Assembly (NCBI RefSeq): GCF_031755915.1 | Contig: NC_083381.1 | Span: forward strand, 2,430,501 to 2,494,500 | Length of the DNA: 64,000 bases | DNA from: Ziziphus jujuba | Taxonomy: Eukaryota; Streptophyta; Magnoliopsida; Rosales; Rhamnaceae | Direction: 5' to 3' | Part shown: positions 36,543-50,400 of the stretch, piece after piece | How the letters are laid out: each line of letters opens with the position of its first letter | Position numbering within the stretch: the first letter of the stretch is position 1 | Made by a program: the position numbers and the translations under genes | The notes under the pieces: model-generated | Told to the model about the DNA's origin: nothing | Databases searched by the model: none | The model's input: the letters and a program-made list of their open reading frames with translations, nothing else

Positions 36543-37103
36543 GTGTAAACCATCAACCAATTCGGCTCCGAACCGATGACCCGATAACGATCCATTTGAC
36601 CACCCGAGAAGAGATTGAGGGCAGATTTGAGATTTCGAAGAGAGACAAGCTCGGTGGTTTTGTGAGGATTGAAACGATGTCGTTTTCTTCACCAGCGTTT
36701 TTGCTGAAGAAGAAAACAAAAACGTAAATGCAGCACAACATAGACATCTGTTAGTAAGAAAGCTTTTATAAAATTACCAAAATAGACACATATTAGGGTT
36801 TAGGGTTTTACTTTTTCATTTCTATTTTCTCGCTTTTTTTTTTTTTTTCTTGTAACCATAAGATCAAAAGAAAAAAAAAAATCCCATATTTATGTAAATA
36901 TTTTTTCCTTTTTTTTTTTTTTAATCCAAACAGTAACTGAGGAGGTTAGGCTTTAGATAAAAAAAGAAGGGACCTTTAGGAGTTTGAATTTCTGGTAAAT
37001 TGGCTTTTTTTCCCCATTTACACACCCATTTCAAGTTGGTAGGAAGTTGGATAGTATGTAAAGTTTCAGTCAAAGAAACAATCTTTGGCTTTGGTTGGTG
37101 GGT
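36192..37103. promoter_or_regulatory. Shared divergent promoter region of DHODH and Der
   Basis: 912 bp separate the two start codons, which point away from each other. Features seen: an ATA/TAA microsatellite and poly-A near 36,210-36,240, a CT run at about 36,497-36,540 (GA repeat on the DHODH strand), and a telo-box tract TTAGGGTTTAGGGTTT at 36,793-36,808. CT/GA stretches and telo-boxes are known in plant promoters, the latter especially of translation-related genes. Transcription start sites cannot be read from the sequence. Frames inside this region are low complexity and not supported as genes. Confidence 0.55.
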
Positions 37104-40100
37104 ATGTCTCACTTATGGCTTCGGTTTCGAGCTCTTTTGTCCAGGAACAAGGTTGCTGCTTTAATCCCCAATAGAACCATAGAGAGGTTGAAACGCTCTT
37201 ATTCAACAGGAAATCATTGTGATATCATCACTGCTAAATATGGTAAGAGTTTCATAACCCCTCTACAACATTTCTTTTTTGTTTGTTAATTTTAGTGTTA
37301 TGAGCTGGAGACTTTTTGTTTGCTAGCCAATGTTTTTGCAAGAATGATTCTGAAAATGATGTTCTCGGTGTGATATGATGTCTTTTCAGGATCATTGTTT
37401 AATGCTGGGTTTTTGAATGGTATTAGAAATCCATCTTTGGGTTCATTCATCTTCCACCGTTTTGCTGCTTGGACCAGTAGTAGAGAATTTTGTACTGTAT
37501 CCAATTATGAATTGCCTGAATCTGAATGTTGCGATGATCATGATGACGATGATAAAGTTAGTCATGTTGGGATTTCCTCTGTCAATTCTGAAAATGATAC
37601 TGAAACGGGGAAAGATAGAGGCATGTGCCAAGAAGCGGTGGACTTCACCAAAATTAATAAGAATCTGCTTCCAACTGTCGTTCTTGTTGGGCGGCCAAAT
37701 GTGGGCAAGTCAGCATTGTTTAACCGGTGGGTGGGTTTCACTTCTACATGTTAGTTCTTTTAGCTTGATACCCTTTTTTGTTATCTATGATTTTGAATTA
37801 CTATTATTTGGGTGTAATGTGCACTTTTTAAACTTATTTCTCATTTCTTGTTTTCTTATAAACTGATTTGGCTTTTTAGTTTGATTCGGAGGAGGGAGGC
37901 TCTTGTCTACAACACACCAGATGATCATGTTACTCGGGATGTACGAGAAGGCATAGCTAAACTAGGTGATTTAAGATTTAGAGTATTGGACTCGGCTGGC
38001 TTAGAAACAGCAGCATGTTCGGGTTCTATTCTAGACAGAACTGCAGGAATGACAGCTAATGTGCTGAATAGGTCTCAGATTGCTATATTCCTAATAGATG
38101 CAAGGTTGGTTTTTGAATGTTGGTGAAATTTTCAGATATAAAAATTAAAACAAGAGCTATAAGTGGGGAAATCCAATGCTCAATGTGTTTTACATGTATA
38201 TGTGTGTGTATATGAGTTGGTGCCCGTGTGCCTGTGAGATAGAGTAAGAACGCATTTTTTTGGGGTCAAAGAAGAAACATGACTTTCTGTCTGTTACTAA
38301 ATATCGTATATGAACAGTTCAGACTGAATAGGAGCACTTTTTTACATCCTATAGAGAAAACATGGATTCTATCTCCTTGATTTTGTAGTTCATTGTTGTA
38401 ATGCATAGGATATCTGGAGAGCCACCATTTTTTTTCCTGTTCTTTCTTTGGTTGTATACTTCATTACTCTTTTACTTTATGTTCTGATAGAGATGGACTG
38501 CACCCCGTTGATATGGAGGTTGGAAAGTGGTTGCGCCGACATGCACCTAATATTAAACGTATAGTTGCGATGAACAAGTCTGAATCACATTTTGATGGTA
38601 GTGACTCTCTTGTGTCAGCAGCTGCTGAGGCTTACAAATTAGGATTTGGGGACCCCATCGCTATATCAGCTGAAACTGGACTGGGTATGCAAGATCTTTA
38701 TGGGGCACTTAGGCCTATGCTTGAGGATTATGTGCACCAAGTCTTAAAAGGTAAGACAGCTTTTAATCTTTTTCTTTCTTCAAAGAAAACATTTAATTCA
38801 TGGTATACGTTCTTCTGATTGAATGAATAAGAATTTTCCTGTATACTGGAAGTCTGCCTAACTGATATAAGGTCTTTTTACCATCTATAACCTTAAAGAG
38901 CATCATCTCGTTACTACATGTGATATTTGTAGAAGTGAAACATGATAACTATTTTACCTTTTAAAATATGGATATGGTCTACCAATTGTGGACTGCCATT
39001 ACTGTTGCTTTATTGTTATGATTTGAATGCTTACTGATTTGTAGCATGTCATGATGGCTGAATGATTATTTGATGGTTGCTGCTCTGTTAAGGCACATAT
39101 TGGAATGCCTACAAATTCATTGTCCTGCAGATTTGTGATATTTGAAGTTTACTTGCTGCATATTCTGTTCCTTTTATTTGAGAATGCTTGATACATTTGT
39201 AGACACCAAGAATTAGATTTGATAGTATCATAGAGAATGATGTGCTCTTGGGAAACCCTAGCTGTTGACATGTTTGATTAGAAACTAAAACAAAGTTTTT
39301 GTTATATGGTATTTGTTTCAGAAAGGTTATAGTTTTGGTTAAGGTTAAGACAAAAAGCTATTGAGAGAATGGAATGATGTATTTATATAGATCCTGCCAT
39401 GAAAATACTACAGCGTCTTATGTTTGAGTTCTTGCAACTTTTGAACCTTAGGTTGATTCTTTTCTATTGTTTTATTGTAAACCTGAAACCCTCTTGTAAA
39501 GTCTAGAAAATTGAGACTTTAAAGCTTAACTATCTAGTTGAATGTGGACAACCCTAATCCTGACATACAGGCTTCTGTTTTTTGATTGTCTATGCTATAT
39601 TGCAACTTTGTTCTGGCTCTTTCTATGCACTGGACATTAACAGAAACCAAAATTATGACATATATGCTTAAAATGCTCTTAAGATGATCTCTTATGGGTT
39701 AGTTTTAAAATGTTTCTGTTTAGTGTGGATGTTTTTCCCACAAAGTGTTGGACTTATTAGCACTGTGGCAGCTGTTCTTAAGAGGAATTTACAATCTAGA
39801 TCTTCAGTATATTTCAAGGAAATATCTATCAGCTACTGTAATTTTGATTTATTGGATGCAGAAATTAAGAATTTGCTTTGCATGAATTTTTTTTTTTTTT
39901 TTTGTCCTTTTAAATTCTGCAACTGCAACTGCACATCATCACCTTATTCTGTTCTTTTGTTGATAAAGTTTGGCATTTTTGAATCCATACCTAGCCTTTT
40001 CCTACTGATTTTAGATGAAGCTAGTGAAGATAATATTGTCAGTCAAGATAGCAATTCATTTGAGGCTGAGGAAAGTAAGTTGCCATTACAATTGGCAATT

Positions 40101-43100
40101 GTTGGACGACCTAATGTTGGGAAGTCGACCTTGCTAAATACGTTGTTACAAGAAGATCGTGTTCTGGTAGGTCCAGAAGCTGGTTTGACAAGAGATTCAG
40201 TTAGAGCTGAGTTTGAATTTGAAGGGAGAACTATATATCTGGTAAATGCAGTATTTTATTTCTTGTTCCCTTTGTTAATTATATAGAAAAACACATGTCA
40301 GATCCATTTGTTCTACGTGAAAATTGAACAAATGGTTATATTTACTAAAACTCTCAAATTGAGTCCTTTTATCTTGTTTAGATTGGAACAGTATGGTAGT
40401 GGTCTTTTGTAATACCTTCACGTTTGAAACCTCTTTTTTCGTATTCTCATGCAGCATTAGTTTATTTTCCTCAACTCTAACTTTGATAGCATTTATAAAC
40501 CAGATATAGGCGCAGCAAGTGGCAAATGTTGAGATTTTGATTAACTGCTGCTAATAAATTTATATTTAATTCATTGATATTTTAGTGAACTATTAGCTAG
40601 TAGGAATGCTTTTTTGTAGCATAGGGTCTGGTTGGCATTACCAGATTCTATGCCTTTGGAGCTGTTGGCTAGGGAGAAATTATTAAGAATGCAAAAACTA
40701 AACATCCAGTTAGCTTTGCAAACTTTATTTTATTTTATTTTATTTTTTGTAAATAAAAAAATGAATCAGAAGGATTTTTGAGCCATTAGACTTATACTGG
40801 TAAAGTGTTTTTTTAGTGTGTTTAAGTTATATCTTTAATGTTAATTGTTGTGCAGTTTTTCATACTTTTTGTTGGCAAACATGTTGAATATACATATTCA
40901 AATAGAAGACATTTTCCTTTTTTGGTTTCATCATCAAATGGAAGACAGTGAAGACAATGAATTTAGGTTTTTGGGGTCTTAAAGTACCCAACTACAAGGT
41001 GCTTCAGAATGTTTACTAACTGGCTGTGAATTATTTTTAGTAGTACTGAGAAGATATAATTGTATGCCTTTGCTTGTAAATTGAATACCATTTTACATTC
41101 AAACTGTGTTTATGTATTGTTCTGTTGCTTTCTCGTCAGGTTGATACTGCAGGTTGGTTGCAGAGGACAAAACAGGAGAAAGGACCAGCATCCTTGAGTA
41201 TTGTGCAATCAAGAAAGAGTCTTATGAGAGCACAAGTAGTTGCTTTGGTCCTTGATGCAGAAGAGGTGTGCTATGCATCATGTTGTCTTTTACCTAATTT
41301 GACGAAGTTATTAAATACTTTCTTCAAGTCTATGTTATGAAAAAACCAGTATTTTGTGAAAAGGATAAGGAGTCTTGAAAGTGTCTTGAGAACTAATTTC
41401 AAAATTAGCATTCTTTATTTTACGACAAAAAATTGTTTTTATTCTTTTCTTTTTCGTGGATAAGGTAAAACAGGAAGCATTACATATCTAGATCTAATAT
41501 ATAATGCTTTTTGTTATTTTATTTCAGAATCAATTTGATGCTTTAAATTGACTAGTTTCTATACACAACTTGTTCTATTCTCATTGATTTCTATGCATTT
41601 ATAGGTGGTTCTATGGATATATAACTTATATCTACTAACTTCTTCTATTTTCTGATGACAATGATATAAATTCAAATTAGATACTACTAAAATTTTAAGT
41701 TATCTATTTTTGCAAATGCTATCTCATTGCGATGAGATAGCAGCCATATACCAACATTGTTTTAACTGTTAAAATAAGATTTTCTTTTGCTATTATATTC
41801 CTTGCATTTTTTTTTCTACAACTGATGTACGCAATAATGAATAGATTGCAAAAGCTCAAAGAACTATGACACATGCTGAAGTAGTTATAGCAAGACGAGC
41901 AGTTGAGGAAGGACGTGGTTTGGTTGTGATTGTTAACAAGATGGATCTTTTAAGAGGAAAACAAAATTCTACATTCTATGACAGAGTTATGGAAGCAGTT
42001 CCGGAAGAAATTCAAACTGTTATACCCCAGGTATGCCTCTAGTATCCCTGTGATTTGAGGTCCTTTTTAACTTCATCTACCAATAACTAATAACTTAGCA
42101 AAGAAAAGAAGAATCCAAGTCTTCTTTTCCTCATGTCTGACTCTTTCTGGTTATAATAAGTTGGTTCTTCTGCTTTTAAATAAATTTTTTTTTTTTTTTT
42201 CAATTCATATAATTAATTTGTATTTTCTGCTGGAAGTGCGGGAAAGGTGTCTGGACATAAAACTGAATACTATGGTTTGAACAAGTTATTGGAGCTTGAT
42301 TTGACTGTTTTATTTGTAGCAATTAGAACCATAAACATGAATGTTGTAAATATAGCTTAGGTTCATCATATACATCTATTAGCCACCCTGTGACATATGA
42401 GATAAGAGAATAAGAGACTGGCCCCTAAGACAGACAGATCTACTCATTATTAATGATAATAGTTTAAGATATAAAGTTATGAGATCATCCCTTAGGTTCT
42501 ACGTACAAAAATACCCTGATAAATTTCACAATATTTACAATTGGAAAGAACTGTCATATTAAAAAATAAGCTTCATAACATTTGCCTCCATACCATATCT
42601 TTTTTGAAGATAAACTTCTCATATGAGTTCTTCAAAACAACCATCTCCTCCTTTCACTCATTCAAACTGATCTCTTCTTCCCTTAGAACACAGATTTTTC
42701 GAAAAATACCAAATTCTTACTCTGACTCTCTTCTCTAATATTGAATCATCATCTTTTCCAACTTATGAATGAAGTTCTTTGCTGTTCTCCCAGTCTCATG
42801 CTGATATTATGGGAAAAAATCTAAAGATTTGGAATTGATGCCGCCTTCTTTAACCCATATAATGTTTTCACTTGTTGCCTCCATGATGCATTTTCTCTAT
42901 AGGTTGCAACAGTGTATTATATAGTGAGATTTGATGTTCTTCCACCAGTTTTTTACGTTAGGCATTTCAATGCTTCTGTTTGTCTCTCTCATTCGCTCTA
43001 AATGACGGTGAAAATTAAATTAGCATTCATAATGTGGCTGTTTTGTCAACAGGTGACAGGAATACCAGTTGTTTTTATATCAGCACTGGAGGGAAGGGGT

Positions 43101-43599
43101 CGGTTAGCTGTCATGCACCAGGTGATTGATACATATGAGAAATGGTGTTTAAGATTGTCCACAGCTCGTCTCAATCGCTGGCTGCGCAAGGTCAGTTGAT
43201 GATCTTAGTCTCATTCCCTCCTTCCAACATTATAAAATTTAATTGTGTTCTAAAGTCTGTTCATTCTCATTTCCCTTATTTGGCCAGGTTATGAGCAGGC
43301 ATTCTTGGAAAGATCAAGCTGCACAACCAAAGGTCAAGTACTTCACACAGGTGAAGTCCCGGCCACCAACATTTGTTGCCTTCGTGAGTGGGAAGACACA
43401 GCTCTCTGATACAGATATCAGATTTTTAACAAAGTCTTTGAAGGAAGACTTCGACTTGGGTGGAATTCCAATCAGAATCATGCAGAGAAGTGCTGTAAGA
43501 AACAATGCGGGCGGTGGCACTAACAAGAGCATCCAATATTCTGGCAAAATAGCTGAAAGGAACTCCTCTGACAAGAGAATAGTTTCATCATCTATTTAG
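37104..43599 (+). CDS. der: Organellar Der/EngA-type double GTPase, 9 exons
   Basis: Exons: 37104-37242, 37390-37726, 37880-38104, 38491-38750, 40015-40241, 41140-41265, 41845-42030, 43053-43190 and 43288-43599. They total 1,950 nt or 649 aa, all in frame. Der proteins bind the 50S ribosomal subunit and help its assembly; a plant copy with an N-terminal extension should act in mitochondria or plastids. Residues 1-50 are rich in Arg, Ser and Leu with few acids, like a transit peptide. An acidic linker ([11 protein letters not shown]) follows. The first G domain has GRPNVGKS at about 147-154 and DSAG at about 195; its NKxD motif reads NKSE at about 261. The second has GRPNVGKS at about 350, DTAG at about 398 and canonical NKMD at about 469. 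The C-terminal KH-like domain ([16 protein letters not shown] ... GIPIRI) ends in a basic tail. The start is the ATG at 37,104. It shares its promoter region with DHODH. Confidence 0.95.
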
Positions 43600-44557
43600 A
43601 ACAATAATTTTTACATGAAAGAGGGTGAAATTCCCATCATCTTAGAAATTTTGGTAGGTGTGATATTAGCCCCTTGGATGCTGAGATTGAAAATAATGTC
43701 ACAGTTTTCTTATATTTTTTTTAATTTTTATTTTGATCTTGGTTACTGCCAAGTGTTGTAATTCTGTATAGTCTTACTAGAAAGAAAATTGTAATTTATA
43801 ACATGTAATGGTAAATTTTATTTTGATTGCTTTGTTTAATGATAAATGTTTGTGTTTTAACATGATCTCCATAGTTTATGAATACAGTGTATAAGGGACC
43901 AAAATGCAACAAAGTGCATATAATTTAGAGAAGTGGAGATAGAAAATGTTTTATATGATTAATAAACATTGGATAGGTGTCTTTTAGGAAAATGTTTTTG
44001 TACCAGAATCAATTCATACAAAACATTTTTTTAATTAGAGTTATCATTTGTATTTATTTACCAAATTTTGGATATAAACTGATTTGGACTGATATGCTAC
44101 ATCATTGTTTTATCAGATTTAATTGTCTACCAATTTAGATTGTTTAACCAAATTTATAGTATGACATTCAAAATTTAGAGAATAAAGTTAGTAACTGTTG
44201 TATTCTAAGGAAATTTTTTTTTATACCTTCTGCTACAGCCTTAATGGTTTATTAATCTTTTTTTAAACATCTTGTTTATTTATATTTATGAAATCTGCCA
44301 ATATTTTTAGAGTGCAATCTATATGAACCACTTTCCTTTTTACTATTCTTGGTTACTATTTTTATGCTTAATAAATAATGCAACACAAGCTTGGATCGCT
44401 AAATATATTAACATTTAAGGCATAAAATAAAAAGTTCCTAAACCATGAAATAAGCATAAACAAGATTAAGATCAATAATAACTTCTTCTTTTCTTCTTCT
44501 TTTTCTTCTTCTTCTTCTTCTTCTTCTTCTTCTTCTTCTTCTTCTTCTTCTTCTTCT

Positions 44558-44593
<36 letters not shown>

Positions 44594-47463
44594 AATAAGA
44601 TTATAAGATAGAAAATGTCATAAAGTCACCCTATTAGTCGTGCAACAAAAAAGGAAAGAAAAAAAAAAAAAAGTCACCCTATTAGATAAATACCATATAT
44701 ATTTTTGGAAGTTAAAATAATTTAGTATGAAATGTTAAATAATTTTGTTAAAAAAATTATCATCTACAAAAAATTTAGTATGAAATGTTAAATAATTTTG
44801 TTAAAAAAATTATCATCTACAAAAACATAAATAAAAGCTTTAGAGTTCATTAATTCTATATTAAATACTTATATTAGTTTTCATAATTTTTTCTCAAATT
44901 ATTCTGGTAATTTAATATTGTAGTTAAAACTTTTGTAACATTTATTTTATTCTCAATTGCATTATAGTGTATTTTTTTATATTATTTTTAGTTAATTATA
45001 ACATATTATTTGTCAATTTAACCCATTGGATATAGTAAATGCGATTGAGTATTTTCTTTCTTTGTCATTAAAAAAAAAAAAAAACTACTGTAATCATTTT
45101 ATTATTTATGAAAATCGATATTGAGATTTAATAAGCAATATCTTATTAATTTTTAAGAGCTTCTTCTTCTTTTTTCTTCTTCTTATTATTATTGTTATAA
45201 TTTAAGAAGCTATTTGTGCATTAAAAAAATAAAAAGATTAAAAGATAAGAGTTATTTGTAATTATTTAATAGTTTTAAGGATTCTATGTATTAAGCCATA
45301 ATATTTATAATTAAAAATCATATTCATTATGAAAATCATATATAATTTATTCTCATTCAAAAATCTTACTTATTGATTATTCGTCTGGAATGATAATAAA
45401 CATTTTCATAGCCTCCTCCACCGTTATTGAATCACTTTCTTTATACTAACTTTGTTTTTAATTTCTTTGCTCTTAATTTATTTTATTATTTAACCATAAA
45501 TATTATTAAAAAGTAATTATCATAGAAATATATTATATATTATTTTTATTTTTTATAAGAGTAATAAATTTGCAATTCAATTTTAAATAGACATATTTCA
45601 TTAATTAATTTTTAATTCTAAATTATATATAAAAAAAAAATTAGCATCAATCAGTAACTAATGTACTTATTTCCGAGTTAAAAAAGATGACATAGAACTA
45701 TTATAGCTATTGGATCTGAAAAGCTAACGTGGTATAATTTTATTAAGTAAAATTGAGATTCTTTATTTTCTGGAAAATATAAAGGATTCGTCTTGACTTT
45801 CAGAGAAATATAGAAGATTTTTGCTCTCATTCACAGTTATTAAATTTACGTGGTCCAATAATCAATAATAATTAATTGTATTATTTTTATTATATTTTTC
45901 AATAAGTTTTTTTTTCTTTATATAGCTTTTTATGGAAATTAAATAACTAAAATGGTTTCTATCATTCTCAACCTCAATTTACCTTTTTATCTAATTATTG
46001 GCCTCTAGTATGTTAAATTTTCCTTTTTTATACCGTTTGACTCAAAATTGTAGAAAACCAATCATATTTTTAAATTTTAAATCAATTTTTATGGAAATTT
46101 TGTACATAACTATTAGTTTAATACAATAATTTTCCTTTCCTAGTTTCAAAAATATATTTGATGGTTTAATGGTGCATCTTCTAAACAAAATTTTTAAATA
46201 TGCCATCGATTATAAATGATTGTTACCTATCAAATATTTCTTACACAATAATAAAACGTGTTAATATATTAATAGTTAAAAAAAAAAACTAAATATACAT
46301 AAGTGAACTTTATAAATAAAATATTGTTAATGTTATTCGCCAATAATTCTAGTTAATAATTTAATAAATCTAATATTATTAATCAATTGTATTTATTTGA
46401 TGTAATAGAAACCAAATATTGTTATAATATATATATATTTTTTTTCTGAAGTAAAATATCATTGATTAAAAACTTTCTCCCAAACATACGTTCAGCCTGA
46501 ATGGAAAAGATCAACCACAATTATCCTCCCTCCTTTGTTCAAGTTTCAAAAAACATCTAGAAGTAAAACATGCTTAACATTGAATATCTTTATTTGTATT
46601 TATAAGAATACGATTTTGAATTACACAGAATATAAGAAAATTTTAAATAATTTATGATTTAGGCGATTTGTTATAGAAAAAAAAAAAAAAGTAAAAACGT
46701 CAAGCATTTCTAACCAATTCATGCCTAACATGATTTTTATTTATTTATTTATTTATTTTTTTTTGGGGTGAATATGCGCAACATGATTGGTTTCCCTATT
46801 ATTCGTTAAAATATGTATACAAATTCATATACTAAACAATAAACAATATGTGAATATATTATAAGTTGAAATTTTTATATAAATTAAAATAAATATGCAT
46901 ACTTTTTTTTTAAAGTAAAATAAATATGCATACTAAATATGTATAATTTTTTTTTTTGAATAAATAAGTAAAATTCAATACAAGTTTATTAAATATTATT
47001 ATATTATTTATTATCATTGGAATATTTTTACAATTTATGAAATTATAATATAATTTTTTTAACACTGATAATAACAAAGAAAGAAAATATTATAGTAATT
47101 ACTTTATATTTTTCGCTTTTTTATATATTGATTTATTGATTTATTTATTTACTTTTTTCTAAATCTCATTATCTTTCACTGTTATGGTTTTATAATGACA
47201 TGTTACAATACGTCCACAAGGCTTAAAAGTTAAATCCCATTATTAATTTTTTTTTTATCTTTTCTAATTCATATAAAAAAGATATGCCCAAAAATTATTG
47301 CTGTAGACAAATTTGAATCAAAATCAAATTCTTGGGTAGATAATGACGAGGACGACGATGATGATTATCATGAACTGATGACGATGATTAATATCATGAC
47401 GATGATGATGCGAATGCACGTTCATCTTACTCCACTACTACATTCCGGTTATCCATCGCATCA
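43600..47463. other. AT-rich intergenic region with microsatellites
   Basis: No gene is supported here. A (CTT)n then (CT)n microsatellite lies at about 44,480-44,589; the frames across it are low-complexity artefacts. A 53-bp segment (from ATTTAGTATGAAATGTTAAA) at about 44,719-44,771 is repeated in tandem at about 44,772-44,826. Poly-T and TTTA runs occur near 46,739-46,763. A GAT/GAC triplet-rich stretch just before the next gene (47,343-47,410) is probably its 5' leader. Confidence 0.6.
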
Positions 47464-50400
47464 ATGGAGTCCTCCGCCGGCCCTCAAAAGAAGCCGGGGA
47501 AACCTCAGCCACCGGCGGCGAAGAAGGTGGAGCACGTGATGGAGCTCTTTGGGGACGTGAGGGTGGATAACTACTACTGGCTCCGAGACGATTCTCGTTC
47601 CAACCCTGAAGTGCTTTCCTACTTGGAGCAAGAAAATGCTTACACTGATTCCATTATGTCCGGTAATATTTCAGTCTTTCTCACTCTCTGTTTCAGTTTT
47701 TGGGATCAAACCCATAAACCCCATTAATGGGTTTTAGAGACCAAAATGCATTTGCATGATTATCTCTCCCTCCATTTTTCGGTTTCTGAGATAAAACCCC
47801 AGAAATCCACATGAATTTCATTTGAAGAAAAAAATTGATTTCTTTTGGGTACCAAAGGATGAATGATGATAATCTCTCAGCATGCAACCATGTCACCGAT
47901 GGTTGTGGTCACTAGTGTGCAGCCAAGTGGCTTGAGTGTCCAGGCTCACGCCAGTTAATCAATGGCCATTGGCACAAAATCATTTATCATTTAGTAGTAA
48001 GGCTGGTTGTCAAACTACAGTTTCAGGGCTCGAGGGGCTTTAGAAGTTTGGCAGCTATTTCGGTAGTATCTGGATGGAGATGGATCCGTCTTGAGCCCAT
48101 TTGATCCTTGGTCAGCACTCCAAACCATGTGCTATATATAAATGTATAGTTTTTCTCTCATTCTATCCGCATTCTGGACAGAATTCTCCTACTATAATAT
48201 ATATATATGTATATATTATTTGGTACAAAACCATATGCCATGGATTAGGTTCGACCAGTCGAGTTTGTTGTTACAGTGGGTGGGGACTGTTCTGGTAATC
48301 TCTGAATAGGATGTGCCACCTTCCCTCCTACCTTTTTCATGCATGGTAACTAAAGAAAATGTTGTCGTTGTTGGTTTTTTTTTTTTTTTTTCCTGGGTAA
48401 CAGGGACTAAAGAATTTCAAGCAACGCTGTTTGAGGAAATACGGGGAAGAATCAAAGAGGATGATGTTTCTGCTCCTCAGCGAAAAGGGTCTTACTACTA
48501 TTACAAGAGAACTTTGGAAGGGAAGGAGTATGTGCACTACTGTCGGCGACTTCTTCCTGATTCTCAAGCTGATCGTCCAGCATCTGTCAATGATACAATG
48601 CCCACTGGGGATGATGATCCTCCGGAGCATGTGATATTGGATGTGAATGTTAAAGCTCAAAATCATGGGTATTACTCCATTGGTGCTTTTAAGGTCAGCC
48701 CAAATCATAAAATGGTGGCATATGCAGAGGACACCAAAGGGAATGAGATTTATACCATTTATGTCATTGATGCTGAGAATGGAGCTCTTATCGGGAAGCC
48801 TATAGTTGCTGCAACTTATTATGTGGAATGGGCTGGTGATGGGGCTCTGTTGTATGTCACAAGGGATGAAATTCACCGCCCTGATAGGGTAAACTGATTC
48901 TACTTGACTAATTTGTACTTCCTTTTGTTGTTGGGTGCTCTCTTTCTTGTTCATCATTGAAACGTACCTTAGGTTAGATACATACAAATTTCCTGTTTTG
49001 TAACTTAGATTCCTTAATTTCAAACTTAGAAACAAAAATGGTTGGATCAGAAGGAAACAGTTACTAGGATAAGAAATCTTTTAACTAAGCCTTGCATGTG
49101 GTGAATGACTGCCCTTTTGTAAGTTGACCTATTGTTTAACTTCTTGCAGTTAGCCAGGAGAGTGATTGATTTTTTTTATTTGGCATTTCAAAGAAAATGA
49201 TGAGATTGTCATTCCTAATAGCTTCTTTCCTCGTAATTCCATTGGATGTTTTTGTCAAGCCAGCTTACAATGTGATTCTTTTCTCATAGGCATGGTTACA
49301 TAAGCTGGGAACAGAACAATCGAGTGACTCCTGCCTTTATCATGAAAAGGATGAAACTTTTTCTCTTGATCTGCATGCATCAGAGAGCAGAAAGTTCTTG
49401 TTTGTTGCATCCGAAAGTAAAAATACAAGATTCAACTTTTACCTTGATGTTTCAAAGCCTGAAAATGGGCTTAAGGTACTGACGCCTCGTGTGGATGGCA
49501 TTGATACATCTGTCAGCCATCGTGGAAATCATTTTTTTATCAAGAGGCGAACTGATAAGTTTTTCAATTCTGAAATAGTCGCGTGTCCACTGGATAATGT
49601 ATCTGAAACAACACTTCTAGTTCCTCATAGGGAGAGGTAATAATGACTTTTTCATTTTAATCTGACTTATGACCTTTTGTTAATTTATGAATTGAAGTAC
49701 CATTTTTCTAGATGATGCAGTTTTGGATTCTCAGCTTTATGTAAAGTGTGGCTTAAGCAATCCATGTATCCCCTGCTAAGTGTTGAATGGAATGTCGAAT
49801 GTGATGCCAATGATTTTAAAATTAAGAATTCCAATTTCTTCCCCTCCTAATTGGATAACATAACGCATTGTTTCTTAAGAAGGAACTCTTAGCCAATGCT
49901 TTTTTTTTTTTTTTTTTTTAATGGGTGCATTGGGAATTGTTGTGTTAGTTGATTCTCAATCAAATATTCTTTCTGGGGACTTTGGACTCTATATCATTCT
50001 TGACATAGTGGGTTCTCCTGTACCTCTAGTTAATGATATCTTGCTCTTTAAAGATTATCCACTTAAATCTATATATAATATGAAAATTTCCTTCTTGGTC
50101 ACTTTCCAAGTAATTTTCATATATAAGCTTCCATTAGTAATTTGTGCCATTGTATGTTATTTTCAGGAAAAACTGTAAATGTGTAATGTTTAAAATGTTA
50201 TATACGTTTTCACAACTATTTCAAGCAGCTTCTTTCCCTATTTGGTGTATATGTGCTTTATGATAAAGTTCAAATCATTGTGTGAAATATCAAATGCAAG
50301 AAGAAACCCAGATTCATCGTTTAATCATTGCCTTCAGCTATTGCAATTTCTTTTCATACTTTTGCATCTTATCGAGAAACCATTTCTCATAAGGTGCGGC

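Noticed and set aside
36314..36727. Frames on both strands between DHODH and Der
   Set aside because: They span the CT/GA repeat and promoter region, conflict with each other, and encode low-complexity text.
44368..44595. Glu-rich frame on the minus strand
   Set aside because: It is translation of the CTT/CT microsatellite and has no other support.
48337..49035. 232-codon minus-strand frame
   Set aside because: It is the antisense shadow of exon 2 of peptidase copy 1. The matching antisense frame in copy 2 (59,133-59,444) is the same effect.
49921..50178. Open frame conserved between intron 3 of both peptidase copies (also about 60,685-60,834), reading [20 protein letters not shown] text
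   Set aside because: The two introns are similar throughout because the genes were duplicated recently. The frame lies between well-supported exons, has no recognised domain, and its downstream part diverges.
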